A stretch of 64,000 nucleotides of DNA from Pseudomonas sp. ICMP22404 (GCF_006227205.1 NZ_VCNG01000005.1:1-64000); one strand, 5' to 3'; numbered from the stretch's first letter, positions 33,122-41,103 are shown. Program-made: numbers and translations. The notes: generated by a model not told the origin, from the letters alone.

Positions 33122-34924
33122 TCATGCGGCACCGCCTTCGCTGTCCAGGGCTTCAGGGTCGATGACGTACAGCCGCGCCGATCCGCCGGCGGGGATGCGG
33201 TACTTTTTGGTTTTGCGGCTTTCTCGGTCGGTGTCGCGCTTGGCCAGGGCTCCGCCAACCTCCAGCGCCTTGATGACGCGGGTGAGACCGAACCCATGGG
33301 CGGCTTCGATGAGGGCGGACTTGTTGAACAGGAACAGTCGCTTGTTGGCGACCACCTCCCAGTACCCGGCGCGGTTGAACACTTTGGCGTCCGCCTCGGG
33401 TGCGTCCACGTCCGAGAAACGGCTGCTGCCGTGCCTGTCGATAAAGTCGATGATGCCGGCCAGGATCTGGCGGTCTTCGGCATTCCCTCCACCGACGCGG
33501 GAGAGCCATTCGCCGTAGAGCAGGCGGCAGTCGGCGAGGGCGGTACCGGGTTCCCACGGGAGCAGTCCGTAGGCGATGGCCATCTCGCCCGCCAGCGCAA
33601 TCACGGCGAACCGGTCAGCCACACGGCCGGCCTGGGCGTTGTCCTCGACGAACTGAGCGCGGATGCCGTCGAAGTCACTGAGCAAGCCGGGCTTGTCGTC
33701 GGCCGCGACCAGGCGTTCCACAAAGGCCGGTCCCAGGTGGCCATGGTGGGCGCCTACCGCGACGGTAAGCTGCCGGTGAAAGTCCGCACCTTCCAGGCCG
33801 TGCAATTCGTCAAAGGCCCGATGGGTGCGGGTGCCAGCGTTCACGTCGACCATGCGCAGCTCGGCGCCAGCGTGGGCGGCGTTACCGGATATGGCGGCGT
33901 GCTCGGAGAGGGAGCGCTCGCCGCTGGAGAGCGTGAGAAGGCGCCAGCTCAGCTTGCCCCGGGCCTCGCGCTCGCGAGTCATGGTGCCTTTGCCCTGGCC
34001 GTTGGCGAGGGAGTAGGCCATTTCCTGTACCCGCTTGGGGTCGGCGCGTTTGATTTCGTCCAGCGGCAGGATGGTGTCGTTACGGCTCGATGCCTCGATC
34101 TCAAGGCCGCCCTTGGTCATGTCCCAGCTGGCGGCGAACACCCCAGGATCGCCCCACACCGACGAGCCGATCAGTTGCGCCAGCGACTTGCCGCTCGAGC
34201 TATCGCCCACTAGGTGAACGCCGCCACCCAGCACGCCGACCAGACTCAGCAGCGGCCCGGCCAGTGAGCAGCCGATTGCCAGCGTCAAAACTGGATTACC
34301 TGCGCACTTGGCTGCCACTTCCGACTGCCATCGCGCCAGCTCGCCGCGCTGACTGAACAGAACCTGGGCCTTGTTGCTGGACTGATATCGCACGTTGGCG
34401 GCGCCTATCGTTCGCCCAGGCAGCACGAACGCCCCTGATTCGTGCCAGCCCGGTCGACTGGTGGTGGCGAATACCTCGGCGGGGTGCTGGTCGAGCAGAT
34501 ACTCCATGAACGTGCCGCGCTTCTTGAGAGCGATGATGACGCCCATGCCGAACAGTGCCCGCCGGGCATCCTCACCGCTGCCGCCGAACACCTCCATGGC
34601 GATGATCCATTCCTTGATGCCACCCTCGGTGACCAGGTGGAGGAGCCGCCCCTCGCTGCCGTCGTCGCTGTTGGTGGTGCGCGCCACGACTGTGACGGGG
34701 CTGGAGATCCATTCATCGCTGATAGGGCTGTCGGCGGCGTCGTTCTCCGCGTCGTCCTGATCGGCGGCGGTGCGCTTGAAGCTATGCCAATACACGCCCG
34801 GGCGCAGCTTGCGGCCGTTCTCATTGGTGACCCAGTGCTCGTACACCGCCCAGCAGGGGCGAACTGGTGCGATGGTCGCGGCTTCGGGCCGAAGGTTGAT
34901 CACGTTGGTGTCAGGCTTGGCCAT
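33122..34924 (-). CDS. DUF927-domain helicase-like ATPase
   Basis: A 600-residue replication protein. The DUF927 region covers about residues 40-330 and contains the Walker A G-D-S-S-S-G-K-S and, about 55 residues later, a Walker B-like L-P-L-D-E. The C-terminal part includes a winged-helix-like segment and a basic tail. These ATPases serve as the helicase half of satellite and phage primase-helicases. The ATG at 34924 overlaps the Toprim gene by 14 bases, and the iteron cluster follows. Confidence 0.82.
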   Translation of the reverse strand: MAKPDTNVINLRPEAATIAPVRPCWAVYEHWVTNENGRKLRPGVYWHSFKRTAADQDDAENDAADSPISDEWISSPVTVVARTTNSDDGSEGRLLHLVTEGGIKEWIIAMEVFGGSGEDARRALFGMGVIIALKKRGTFMEYLLDQHPAEVFATTSRPGWHESGAFVLPGRTIGAANVRYQSSNKAQVLFSQRGELARWQSEVAAKCAGNPVLTLAIGCSLAGPLLSLVGVLGGGVHLVGDSSSGKSLAQLIGSSVWGDPGVFAASWDMTKGGLEIEASSRNDTILPLDEIKRADPKRVQEMAYSLANGQGKGTMTREREARGKLSWRLLTLSSGERSLSEHAAISGNAAHAGAELRMVDVNAGTRTHRAFDELHGLEGADFHRQLTVAVGAHHGHLGPAFVERLVAADDKPGLLSDFDGIRAQFVEDNAQAGRVADRFAVIALAGEMAIAYGLLPWEPGTALADCRLLYGEWLSRVGGGNAEDRQILAGIIDFIDRHGSSRFSDVDAPEADAKVFNRAGYWEVVANKRLFLFNKSALIEAAHGFGLTRVIKALEVGGALAKRDTDRESRKTKKYRIPAGGSARLYVIDPEALDSEGGAA

Positions 34925-35792
34925 GGGCGAGCTTCCAGTTTGCGAGGTCGTTGAAGTCGGTGAGGTCGTCGGGCGCACCTTCTGGCCAGTCAGGGAAAGC
35001 CACCTGTCCACCCACTGCCGCCGCGGCTGCGTTTGCCGCTGCGCGCCCCGGGTTGCCATCGGTGAGCCGATCGTCGTCACCGGCGATGACGATTGGCTGG
35101 CCCGGGTAGCGAGCACGAAGGGCCATCGCTGCGGGGATCAAGTTGCCCGCGTTCATGGCTGCCGCAACGACATAGCCGCCATGCTGGTGGAGGCTGGCGG
35201 CCGTTGCCCATCCTTCGCAGATGCACAGCACGGAGCTGGGCTCGATGATGCCCAGCGGCGAATAGGTGCCCTTGATCCGTCCGCCAAACAGGAAGCGCTT
35301 GTCGCCGTCCGGGGCAATTCGTTGCAGGTTGACCAAGCGCCCATCCAGGTACAGCGGGATCAGCAGGTCGGTGCCACGCTGGCGCAGACCGTAGGAGCGA
35401 ACCGCCTTGGCAACCAAATACGGATGGTCGGGTGAGGCGCGGCGCGCATTGCGCCACCAGTGGTTAGCCTTCTCGGCGGCCTGCTGCTGGCGCCGGTGTT
35501 GCTCGGCTTCGCGCTGGCGCCGGGCCTGGTCAACTCGCTCCCTGATCTGGGCCGCTTCGCGGACGTCCACTGGTTCGCGGCTACACCAGGTGCTGGCGCC
35601 GCCGGCCTTCCAACTGCCGAACGCGCCGGACGCGATGCCATCCAGATACAGCACATACCAACCGTTGAGGGAGCCTGGTTTATCCTCCGGTACCCGGAAC
35701 CGATGGATCAGGCCATCAGGCTCTGGCATCCAGTCGAGCGGGCCATAGACGGCCTGGAGCGCGTCACGGAAAAGGGCCGTAGCGTCAGTCAT
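34911..35792 (-). CDS. Toprim-domain primase-like protein
   Basis: A 293-residue protein. An N-terminal nucleic-acid-binding region (residues about 1-80), a charged helical linker rich in Q/R (80-115), and a Toprim domain: catalytic glutamate in I-C-E-G-W-A-T-A and the D-x-D pair in V-I-A-G-D-D-D. Likely the primase half working with the DUF927 ATPase gene, which it overlaps. The order primase-helicase on one transcript is typical of P4-like and phage replication modules. Confidence 0.85.
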   Translation of the reverse strand: MTDATALFRDALQAVYGPLDWMPEPDGLIHRFRVPEDKPGSLNGWYVLYLDGIASGAFGSWKAGGASTWCSREPVDVREAAQIRERVDQARRQREAEQHRRQQQAAEKANHWWRNARRASPDHPYLVAKAVRSYGLRQRGTDLLIPLYLDGRLVNLQRIAPDGDKRFLFGGRIKGTYSPLGIIEPSSVLCICEGWATAASLHQHGGYVVAAAMNAGNLIPAAMALRARYPGQPIVIAGDDDRLTDGNPGRAAANAAAAAVGGQVAFPDWPEGAPDDLTDFNDLANWKLAHGQA

Positions 35793-36013
35793 GCGGCCCC
35801 CTGTGGCGGCTCAAATCGCGCCAATACTGCGTTGAGCTTGGTGGTCGTCTTGCGCATCAGTACGGCGCGCTCACGGTTTGGCTCGCTGTCACGGAATGCC
35901 GTCAGGTCGTTGAAGACGCCGACCAGCAAGGCAAAGCTGTACGAGTCGATATGAGGTGTCTCATCGTCACGCACGATGCTGGTGAGGGGGTCGAACGGGA
36001 TCACATCACCCAT
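35789..36013 (-). CDS. Hypothetical early protein
   Basis: A 74-residue soluble, mostly helical protein, without a recognised family. It overlaps both neighbours by a few bases (4 with the primase gene, 8 with the upstream gene), which supports its being translated as part of the early operon. Confidence 0.6.
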   Translation of the reverse strand: MGDVIPFDPLTSIVRDDETPHIDSYSFALLVGVFNDLTAFRDSEPNRERAVLMRKTTTKLNAVLARFEPPQGAA

Positions 36014-36293
36014 GGCTCACCTCCCGGCAATCAGCGCCAGCGAAGGCCCGGCAGACGCGGCCGTTGTTTATGGCGTGCCAATGCGTGATGTCGTCGATGG
36101 AATCGACCAGACAGGCCGTGACCTGGGCGTCGGCGCTCCGCATAACCACGCGCCCACACTCAGCGTCGGCTTCGCTCAGGAACGGGCCCAATAGCGCTTT
36201 TGGCGCCTTCGGATGGGTCACATAAAACAGTTCGTTGGCTTTCTTCGGGCAAGCCGATCCCGTCGACGCAAATGCGTCGTTTTGAAATTTCAT
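36006..36293 (-). CDS. Hypothetical early protein
   Basis: A 95-residue protein with four cysteines; the segment F-Y-V-T-H-P-K...G-P-F-L-S-E-A-D-A is like the short phage domain that places 'displays X with bounded fields' but no family is claimed. Start at 36293; the preceding AGGGTTAAG is a weak ribosome site. It overlaps the next gene by 8 bases. Confidence 0.55.
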   Translation of the reverse strand: MKFQNDAFASTGSACPKKANELFYVTHPKAPKALLGPFLSEADAECGRVVMRSADAQVTACLVDSIDDITHWHAINNGRVCRAFAGADCREVSHG

Positions 36294-36305
36294 GGTCTTA
36301 ACCCT

Positions 36306-36794
36306 TTATCGAATCAGTGTGTGCGCGGCGTTCTTCATTGCCTGCTGTGGCTGGGTTTTGATCGCTACACGACTGAGCCCTAAGCCTGCGTTGGCCTTCT
36401 GAAGCTCGGCCTTCTCGTCAAGCTTGGCGAGCCTGCAACGGGAGGCCATCGCTGCCGCGTGCGCCCATCTGCCGATCTCCTCCATGAACCCCAACACCTG
36501 CCCATGCAGAGTGTCTAGCTCCTCTGGGTTGGCAGTGCTGGCTCGATCGATCCAGGCAGACGCGATGCTCTTGAGATGGCCGCCATCGGCGTCATGATCG
36601 TGTTGGCTCATGTGCTTGATTGCGACGAGACCCAAGGCACGACCGGTTGCCCAGCCTCCGTTGTAGCCACCGGTCAAAGGGACATCCCAGTATCCGATTC
36701 GCCCGTAGCGATCGACATAGTTTTCGTAGCCGACATAGGGGAGGCGGTGCGCCGGATACGTTCTGCGTGGCTTGAATTTCAGTGGCTGGATCAT
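36306..36794 (-). CDS. Hypothetical early protein
   Basis: A 162-residue protein with an aromatic-rich N-terminus (P-Y-V-G-Y-E-N-Y-V-D-R-Y-G-R-I-G-Y-W) and a helical, glutamine/alanine-rich remainder. Found as part of the overlapping early gene string (4-base overlap with the upstream gene). No family recognised. Confidence 0.6.
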   Translation of the reverse strand: MIQPLKFKPRRTYPAHRLPYVGYENYVDRYGRIGYWDVPLTGGYNGGWATGRALGLVAIKHMSQHDHDADGGHLKSIASAWIDRASTANPEELDTLHGQVLGFMEEIGRWAHAAAMASRCRLAKLDEKAELQKANAGLGLSRVAIKTQPQQAMKNAAHTLIR

Positions 36795-37006
36795 CGGGAC
36801 GCCTCCTGCTCGGCGATGACATCACCGAGGAGATCGGCCCAAGCCAAGGCTGTGTGCTGTGCGAGCACGGCCATTACGCGGGCCACAAGGATGTGAGTCG
36901 AGGGCGAGGCGATCAGCGCCAGCGACAGGGCCAGCAGGGCGAGGATGTCTTGAGCGTCACGAAGCTCCTCCACGACATCGGTGTAGCGTTGGGCTGCTTC
37001 AGTCAT
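36791..37006 (-). CDS. Hypothetical early protein
   Basis: A 71-residue, largely helical protein with a hydrophobic middle (L-A-L-L-A-L-S-L-A-L-I-A) that may be one membrane-associated helix. Overlaps neighbours by 4 bases on both sides, so it is coupled within the early operon. Function unknown. Confidence 0.55.
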   Translation of the reverse strand: MTEAAQRYTDVVEELRDAQDILALLALSLALIASPSTHILVARVMAVLAQHTALAWADLLGDVIAEQEASR

Positions 37007-37263
37007 GCCGCACCTCCGGCCGCGGCCAAGTGGCTGTTGAGCAGTTCAAGGATTCGATGCGCGTCCGGTTGATGACTTTCGGCGAGGTAGATGCCCAGGC
37101 TCGCCAACCCTGGCGCGTTTTGACCACCTCCATGTTTATGATCGTCGCGAATTGCGGTCATGAGTGCGAACATCCAGTCGGCGAATTCACTGGCGCAATC
37201 CAGCTGGAAAACGGCCTCATCGGCGATCTGTTTGTATCCAGGGGCTGTATGTTCGGCGTTCAT
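37003..37263 (-). CDS. Hypothetical early protein
   Basis: An 86-residue soluble protein with a D-D-H-K-H-G-G-G segment and a helical C-terminus (A-H-R-I-L-E-L-L-N-S-H). Four-base overlaps with both neighbours. No family recognised. Confidence 0.55.
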   Translation of the reverse strand: MNAEHTAPGYKQIADEAVFQLDCASEFADWMFALMTAIRDDHKHGGGQNAPGLASLGIYLAESHQPDAHRILELLNSHLAAAGGAA

Positions 37264-37574
37264 CTGGCACCTCCTTCGCCCATTTCTGTTCGGCTACCCA
37301 CCACGCCATGCGAGGCGCCCAGGTGGCGATGGCGCCAGCAAAAGTTGCCGCTGAAAATCCGGATCTGCTCAAGGTGGCGAGCGATATCGCTGGCCGGCCC
37401 GGTCTCCTGCTTGCACAGCAGCGGCTCAATCAGCGGCCACAGAATCCGCTCAAGCTTGTTGAATTCCTCACGGGCGAAGTTCATGGAGCACATGTCCCGA
37501 GCGTCAATGACAGCGTCGCCCAGGACTTGCCCCTCGATTGGATCGGTGCCGACGATTCGCAGCTTGCGGTTCAT
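37260..37574 (-). CDS. Hypothetical early protein
   Basis: A 104-residue protein with a mixed alpha/beta N-terminus (M-N-R-K-L-R-I-V-G-T-D-P-I-E-G) and four cysteines or histidine-cysteine pairs that are not clearly arranged as a zinc site. Four-base overlaps with both neighbours. No family recognised. Confidence 0.55.
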   Translation of the reverse strand: MNRKLRIVGTDPIEGQVLGDAVIDARDMCSMNFAREEFNKLERILWPLIEPLLCKQETGPASDIARHLEQIRIFSGNFCWRHRHLGASHGVVGSRTEMGEGGAR

Positions 37575-37732
37575 TGCGCACCCCCGGAGGCTTCCAAGGT
37601 GCGGACGATTGCCATGTGAGCGTTGTAACGGGCGAGGCGAACGGAAAGGGACGATTTAGCGTGAAGGGCGCTCAGGGCCATGCGGCGGTGAGCAAATGCG
37701 CGAATTGCGGACGGAATGAGGGCGTGTTGCAT
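37571..37732 (-). CDS. Small basic early protein
   Basis: A 53-residue basic protein (M-Q-H-A-L-I-P-S-A-I-R-A-F-A-H-R-R-M-A-L) rich in arginine and alanine. The ATG at 37732 has GGGAG 8 bases upstream and is preferred to the open frame's ATG at 38053, whose extra 107 residues are serine/cysteine-rich and not protein-like, although Icd/Ash-type satellite ORFs have such composition. The 317 bases upstream (37733-38049) hold no other supported gene and could be a regulatory RNA region. Confidence 0.5.
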   Translation of the reverse strand: MQHALIPSAIRAFAHRRMALSALHAKSSLSVRLARYNAHMAIVRTLEASGGAQ

Positions 37733-38049
37733 GGGTGTAGCTCCCGAATCATGAGAACCACCACGGCCTGCCGCCAAGCAGAGAAGGGTGGCGAGTTGCA
37801 CAGGATTGGCGGACCGGTGATTCAGGAACCCGGCGCACCCGAGGGTGCTCCTGCGCAACCCGCCATAACACGAGAATGCGGACGCAAAAAAAGCGCCTGC
37901 AATCGTAATGGGGGCGCTGTTGCGCCTGAAATCGTTCGACCCGCCAAGGTCGGTCGCTGAATTTGCAGCGACGGGTAAACCATACCGGCGGGAGTGACTG
38001 CTGGCAAGAAGACTTATCGACCGTTCATCGTTGAACATGAGGGGCGTAT

Positions 38050-38418
38050 TCATGCTGCAACCTGCCGACGGGACGCGCCCGTCTTCTCAAGCATGGCCAG
38101 GACGTTGCGCCCGCGCTTGTGTTCGGAGGTCGGCAGACTGTAGCGAGTCACCAGGCAAGGCAACCCCCAGTGGTTCGGCACACGCTCCATCAGGCGGTTG
38201 AAGTTCAGCCCGTAGCCGTTGGCCAGGCTGCTGATGGTCGAGTGAAGGCAGTGGTCGCCTAAACGCTCGGCCTCGAATCGGTTGAGGCTCCGGTCTTGGA
38301 GGAAGTGTCCCAGGACGCGGCTGATCTTTGTCGGCGCTTTCCCGGTCCCGGTGGTAGTATCGGTTTGAGATTTTTTCGGGCTGGCCTTTGTGGGTTGGCC
38401 TTTTTTTTGTTCGGTCAT
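38050..38418 (-). CDS. Putative winged-helix early regulator
   Basis: A 122-residue protein. A lysine/threonine-rich, disordered N-terminus (1-30) precedes a helical segment, S-R-V-L-G-H-F-L, R-F-E-A-E-R-L-G-D-H and S-T-I-S-S-L, that reads like a winged helix-turn-helix similar to those of phage replication regulators. It starts directly at the AlpA stop, so they are co-transcribed. No exact family assigned. Confidence 0.55.
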   Translation of the reverse strand: MTEQKKGQPTKASPKKSQTDTTTGTGKAPTKISRVLGHFLQDRSLNRFEAERLGDHCLHSTISSLANGYGLNFNRLMERVPNHWGLPCLVTRYSLPTSEHKRGRNVLAMLEKTGASRRQVAA

Positions 38419-38688
38419 TTATGCGGCCTCTCCACGCAGGGCGATGCGCTGGCGCACCCATGCCTGGACCTCGGCCAGCACGAAGCCAACTGGCGAACCA
38501 CGCGACTTGCTGTTGCTCAGCGGTACAGGTCGAGGGAAGGTCGGATCGTCTTTGAGGCGTTTGTACACCGTGGGGCGGGCGAGGCCGGTGATGGCCTCCA
38601 GATCCGGCATGCGAATCAGGGTGATCGCTGGGTCGAAGTTCTGCGCTGTGTTGGTGGAAGGTTGGTACGGCGAGTGGATGGTGTGCAT
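38419..38688 (-). CDS. AlpA-family phage regulator
   Basis: An 89-residue MerR-like DNA-binding protein of the AlpA family, which activates genes of P4-like satellites and cryptic prophages. Typical text: L-I-R-M-P-D-L-E-A-I-T-G-L-A-R-P-T-V-Y-K-R then F-P-R-P-V-P-L-S and W-V-x-x-R-I at the end. The ATG at 38688 is preceded by GGGAAACG; an alternative GTG start lies at 38724. It is first of the early operon, downstream of a palindrome cluster that is its likely control region. Confidence 0.88.
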   Translation of the reverse strand: MHTIHSPYQPSTNTAQNFDPAITLIRMPDLEAITGLARPTVYKRLKDDPTFPRPVPLSNSKSRGSPVGFVLAEVQAWVRQRIALRGEAA

Positions 38689-38755
38689 TTTGCGTTTCCC
38701 GATACTGATGTAGACAGGAAACACAGTGCTTTGGCGGGGCTATTGTCGGAAATGG

Positions 38756-38836
38756 ATGACATGCCGGCGTGCCGGCATGTCATTAGCGCTCTGTCACTTA
38801 CTGACAGCTATGTCAGAACGATCTGACACATTGTCA
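38756..38836. promoter_or_regulatory. Palindrome cluster upstream of alpA
   Basis: A perfect 13-bp-arm palindrome ATGACATGCCGGC-GT-GCCGGCATGTCAT (38756-38783) is followed by TGTCA-5-TGACA (38792-38806), TGTCAG-6-CTGACA (38811-38828) and TGTCA (38832). All lie upstream of alpA on the minus strand, the last three within the end of the upstream gene. They suit binding of a dimeric repressor or activator, possibly AlpA itself. Confidence 0.65.
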
Positions 38837-39336
38837 GGCTTGATAGCGCTCGCTAATTCCGCAGCCTGGCGGATCGGAATGCCTTGCTCCGAGATGAAGC
38901 TTTGGACGCTTTTCTGCAAGGGAGGGCGTTCCGGATCGTAGCCAATCCAGAACTTAACGGTCGCCTGCTGGGCAGCTGAAAGCGCCCTTGTCGTATAGGG
39001 GAAGGTCAGTTCTCCGGTATCGATTGGCGCGTCGCGGCTATGGGGGCGGGGAATAAGCAGCGGCTCAGGTTCTGGCGTGAAGGTGCCGGACGGCGCTGGT
39101 GCAATATGACTTATTGATTCAGCCGCTTCGAGCTCGTCAATTGCATGAGTCCGGTTGAGGACGTAGGACATCCCCCACGCCGCGCACAGCATGCCGCCAG
39201 TGCTGCCCATAATTATCCATCCCAGCGTGTCATACCCAAACTTCTTCAAAGTCAGGAACACGCACAAAAGGATCATTCCGGTGATCATGCCGGCGAGAAA
39301 TATTCCAAGTTGGCTATCGTAGTACTCGCGCTTCAT
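38794..39336 (-). CDS. Membrane protein of unknown function
   Basis: A 180-residue protein with two transmembrane helices (about residues 10-30 and 38-58), a proline-rich linker (about 78-105) and a C-terminal cytosolic helical region. A clear GGGAGGGAG precedes the ATG at 39336. It lies between integrase and alpA. Superinfection exclusion or envelope alteration is possible, but nothing in the sequence proves it. Confidence 0.65.
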   Translation of the reverse strand: MKREYYDSQLGIFLAGMITGMILLCVFLTLKKFGYDTLGWIIMGSTGGMLCAAWGMSYVLNRTHAIDELEAAESISHIAPAPSGTFTPEPEPLLIPRPHSRDAPIDTGELTFPYTTRALSAAQQATVKFWIGYDPERPPLQKSVQSFISEQGIPIRQAAELASAIKPDNVSDRSDIAVSK

Positions 39337-39511
39337 CCGCCGCTCCCTCCCAGGAGCCCCATGACTAAATCGGTTGATCAGGCGGTTGGGAGTCCCGCTT
39401 TTCGCCCCGTCGGGCTAGATCAACCGAAGCTCTGCTCTGTTGGGTGCTGGTTATCCAAACAGTAGTGGCGAACAGTCTATATCTGTCTATATGGCAGATG
39501 AAAGCGCCACG

Positions 39512-40753
39512 TCAGGCGCGCTTGCCAAAATGCCCCTGAATCACAACACCGCCGGCCAAGCCGTCCAGATAGTTCGCATACCATTGCATCATCGCCGTGC
39601 GCTGCGGCAGGTACTTCGCTTTGTTGTACACGCCAGCGACGCCAGGCTTCTTGTGCGATAGCTGGGCCTCGATGTGGTTCTCGTCGAACCCGTTTTCATT
39701 GAGGACCGTCGACGCGATGTGTCGGAACCCGTGCCCGGTTTGGCGCCCCTCATACCCCATCCGGCGCAGCGCCATCAGGAATACGGTGTCGCTGCGGGGC
39801 TTCGTGCGGTCACTGCGCCCAGGGAAGAGCAGGGGATTGCCACCGGTGTACTGGCGCAACTCTTCCAGCGCCTCGATCGCCTGAGTGGAGAGGGGCACCA
39901 GGTGTTCCAGCCCTTTTTTCCGGCCCTTGCGATCAACCGGCACCGTCCAGATTTTTTTATCGAGGTCGAACTCTGACCACTGGGCCTCGCGCAGCTCACT
40001 GGGGCGCACGGCGAACAGGCTCAGCAGGCGCAGGCCGAGGCGAACGTCGTGTGCGTGAGGGTATGCCGCGATGGCGCGGATCAGGCCGGGGAGTTCTTCC
40101 TGGGGGACATGGGCATAGTTCTCTGCCTTTCCTGACTTGAGATACTTTTGCAGGCCTTCCAGCGGATTATGCGTCGCCCGGCCGGTAACCCGGGCCAAGT
40201 CGTACACGTCGCGGCAGTAGGAGCGCACCCGGCTCATCTGCTCGAGGATTCCCTGCTGCTCCATGCTGCGGAGGAACTCCATCCATTCAAGTGGAGTGAT
40301 GTCGACGAATTGGCGCTTGCCGAAAACCGGGAAAACATGACGCTCCAGGGCGCCGATGATCCGCTTCGCCGTGCCTGCGTCCCAGTTGGCCAGGCGTGAG
40401 GCGTACCACTCCCGCGCCAACGGCTCGAATGTCTCGCCAGCGGTGTCCCGCTCAGCCTTCTTGCGCGCCTGCTTTGTGACGATAGGGTTTTTGCCATCGG
40501 CGGCATCGTTTCGCAATTCGGATGCTTTCTGCCTGGCCATTGACCCACTCACTTCGGGGTAGCCACCAAGCCCAAGCCAAGACCATTTACCGTCCGGCTT
40601 CTTGTAGCGGTATTGCCACGACTTTTGGCCATCAGGCTTCACGCGGAAATAAAGGCCGCTCCCATCCAGTTCGCGATACTCCTTGGCATCAGGCTCGAGG
40701 CCGGCTAATGCGGTATCGGATAGGGGCCGGCGCTTTATCTCGGATCGCTTCAT
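39512..40753 (-). CDS. int: Tyrosine recombinase, P4-type integrase
   Basis: A 413-residue integrase of the P4 family. N-terminal DUF4102-like arm-binding domain (about 1-95: L-S-D-T-A-L-A, G-L-Y-F-R-V-K-P-D-G), a SAM-like core-binding domain (about 105-200), and a catalytic domain with R250, H341-x-x-R344, H367 and nucleophile Y376 in V-Y-N-K-A-K-Y-L. All are present, so it should be active. Its N-terminus faces tRNA-Met 170 bases away, the usual layout of tRNA-targeting integrases, and arm-type repeats lie in that gap. The 170 bases downstream hold no gene. Confidence 0.93.
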   Translation of the reverse strand: MKRSEIKRRPLSDTALAGLEPDAKEYRELDGSGLYFRVKPDGQKSWQYRYKKPDGKWSWLGLGGYPEVSGSMARQKASELRNDAADGKNPIVTKQARKKAERDTAGETFEPLAREWYASRLANWDAGTAKRIIGALERHVFPVFGKRQFVDITPLEWMEFLRSMEQQGILEQMSRVRSYCRDVYDLARVTGRATHNPLEGLQKYLKSGKAENYAHVPQEELPGLIRAIAAYPHAHDVRLGLRLLSLFAVRPSELREAQWSEFDLDKKIWTVPVDRKGRKKGLEHLVPLSTQAIEALEELRQYTGGNPLLFPGRSDRTKPRSDTVFLMALRRMGYEGRQTGHGFRHIASTVLNENGFDENHIEAQLSHKKPGVAGVYNKAKYLPQRTAMMQWYANYLDGLAGGVVIQGHFGKRA

Positions 40754-40788
40754 TTGGGCTTGTATCCCCTCGGTTCAATTATTTGTCG

Positions 40789-40810
40789 AGGATACACAGC
40801 GGGATACACG
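40789..40810 (+). repeat. Right pair of GGATACAC arm-type repeats
   Basis: GGATACAC and GGGATACACG with GGATAC starts 12 bp apart, same orientation and spacing as 22548-22572. Further copies of GGGATAC lie at 40825 and, inverted, at 40761-40769. They sit between int and the attachment site. Confidence 0.62.
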
Positions 40811-40852
40811 AAGGGAAGGTATAGGGGGATACAGAGAGAGATAGCCAGAAAC

Positions 40853-40880
40853 AAGAAAGCCCGCACTAGGCGGGCTTCTT
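40853..40880. terminator. Hairpin terminator between tRNA-Met and int
   Basis: AAGAAAGCCCGC / GCGGGCTTCTT stem around ACTAG, with T-rich tails on both strands. On the minus strand it ends tRNA-Met transcription in the present configuration, replacing the one stranded at 22434. Confidence 0.75.
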
Positions 40881-40918
40881 GAGGTTGTTTAGAGACTCAT
40901 GGAGACATCTGTAAACAG

Positions 40919-40948
40919 GTACTTGGTGGCTACACAGGGACTTGAACC
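40919..40948. repeat. Right attachment site (3' end of tRNA-Met)
   Basis: GTACTTGGTGGCTACACAGG covers the CCA end and T-arm of tRNA-Met and matches 22467-22495 with a single-base gap and a few mismatches. Integration here leaves the tRNA intact. Confidence 0.72.
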
Positions 40949-41000
40949 CCGGACCCCAGCATTATGAATGCTATGCTCTAACCAACTGAGCTATGTAGCC
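40924..41000 (-). tRNA. tRNA-Met (CAT, elongator-type)
   Basis: A 77-base cloverleaf on the minus strand: acceptor GGCTACA / TGTAGCC, D-arm GCTC / GAGC, anticodon loop TTCATAA (CAT), T-arm with TTCAAGT, and an encoded CCA end. The three CAT-bearing tRNAs (initiator, elongator, lysidine-Ile) differ in detail; this has the non-initiator acceptor, and the elongator is the usual element target. Confidence 0.9.
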
Positions 41001-41103
41001 AAGTGGCGCGCATTATTCGCCGGTAGCGAGGATGTGTCAAGCGTAAATCTGAAATATTTCTCTGCGCTTTCAACCGCTTATCCTTCCTCGCTACAAATGC
41101 CCC

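Larger units (their letters stand above)
22467..40948. mobile_element. Integrated phage-satellite-like or defective prophage element at tRNA-Met
   Basis: About 18.5 kb bounded by a tRNA-Met 3' end and its degenerate copy. A P4-type integrase lies at the tRNA end, and GGATAC arm-type repeats with identical 12-bp spacing occur inside each boundary (22548-22572 and 40789-40810). It carries AlpA, overlapping small early genes, a Toprim primase, a DUF927 ATPase and an iteron cluster, but no terminase, portal, capsid or lysis genes; one lambda gpI-like tail gene remains. The left 8 kb holds probable defence or accessory cargo, richer in A+T by eye than the flanking chromosome. Whether it can excise is unknown. 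Confidence 0.85.

Noticed and set aside
33089..34213. A 374-codon open frame on the plus strand opposite the DUF927 gene
   Set aside because: Antisense shadow; the minus strand has clear Walker motifs and operon coupling.
22467..40948. CRISPR array in the repeat-rich cargo zone
   Set aside because: The repeats are few, long, unevenly spaced and surround whole genes; there are no regular spacers and no cas genes.
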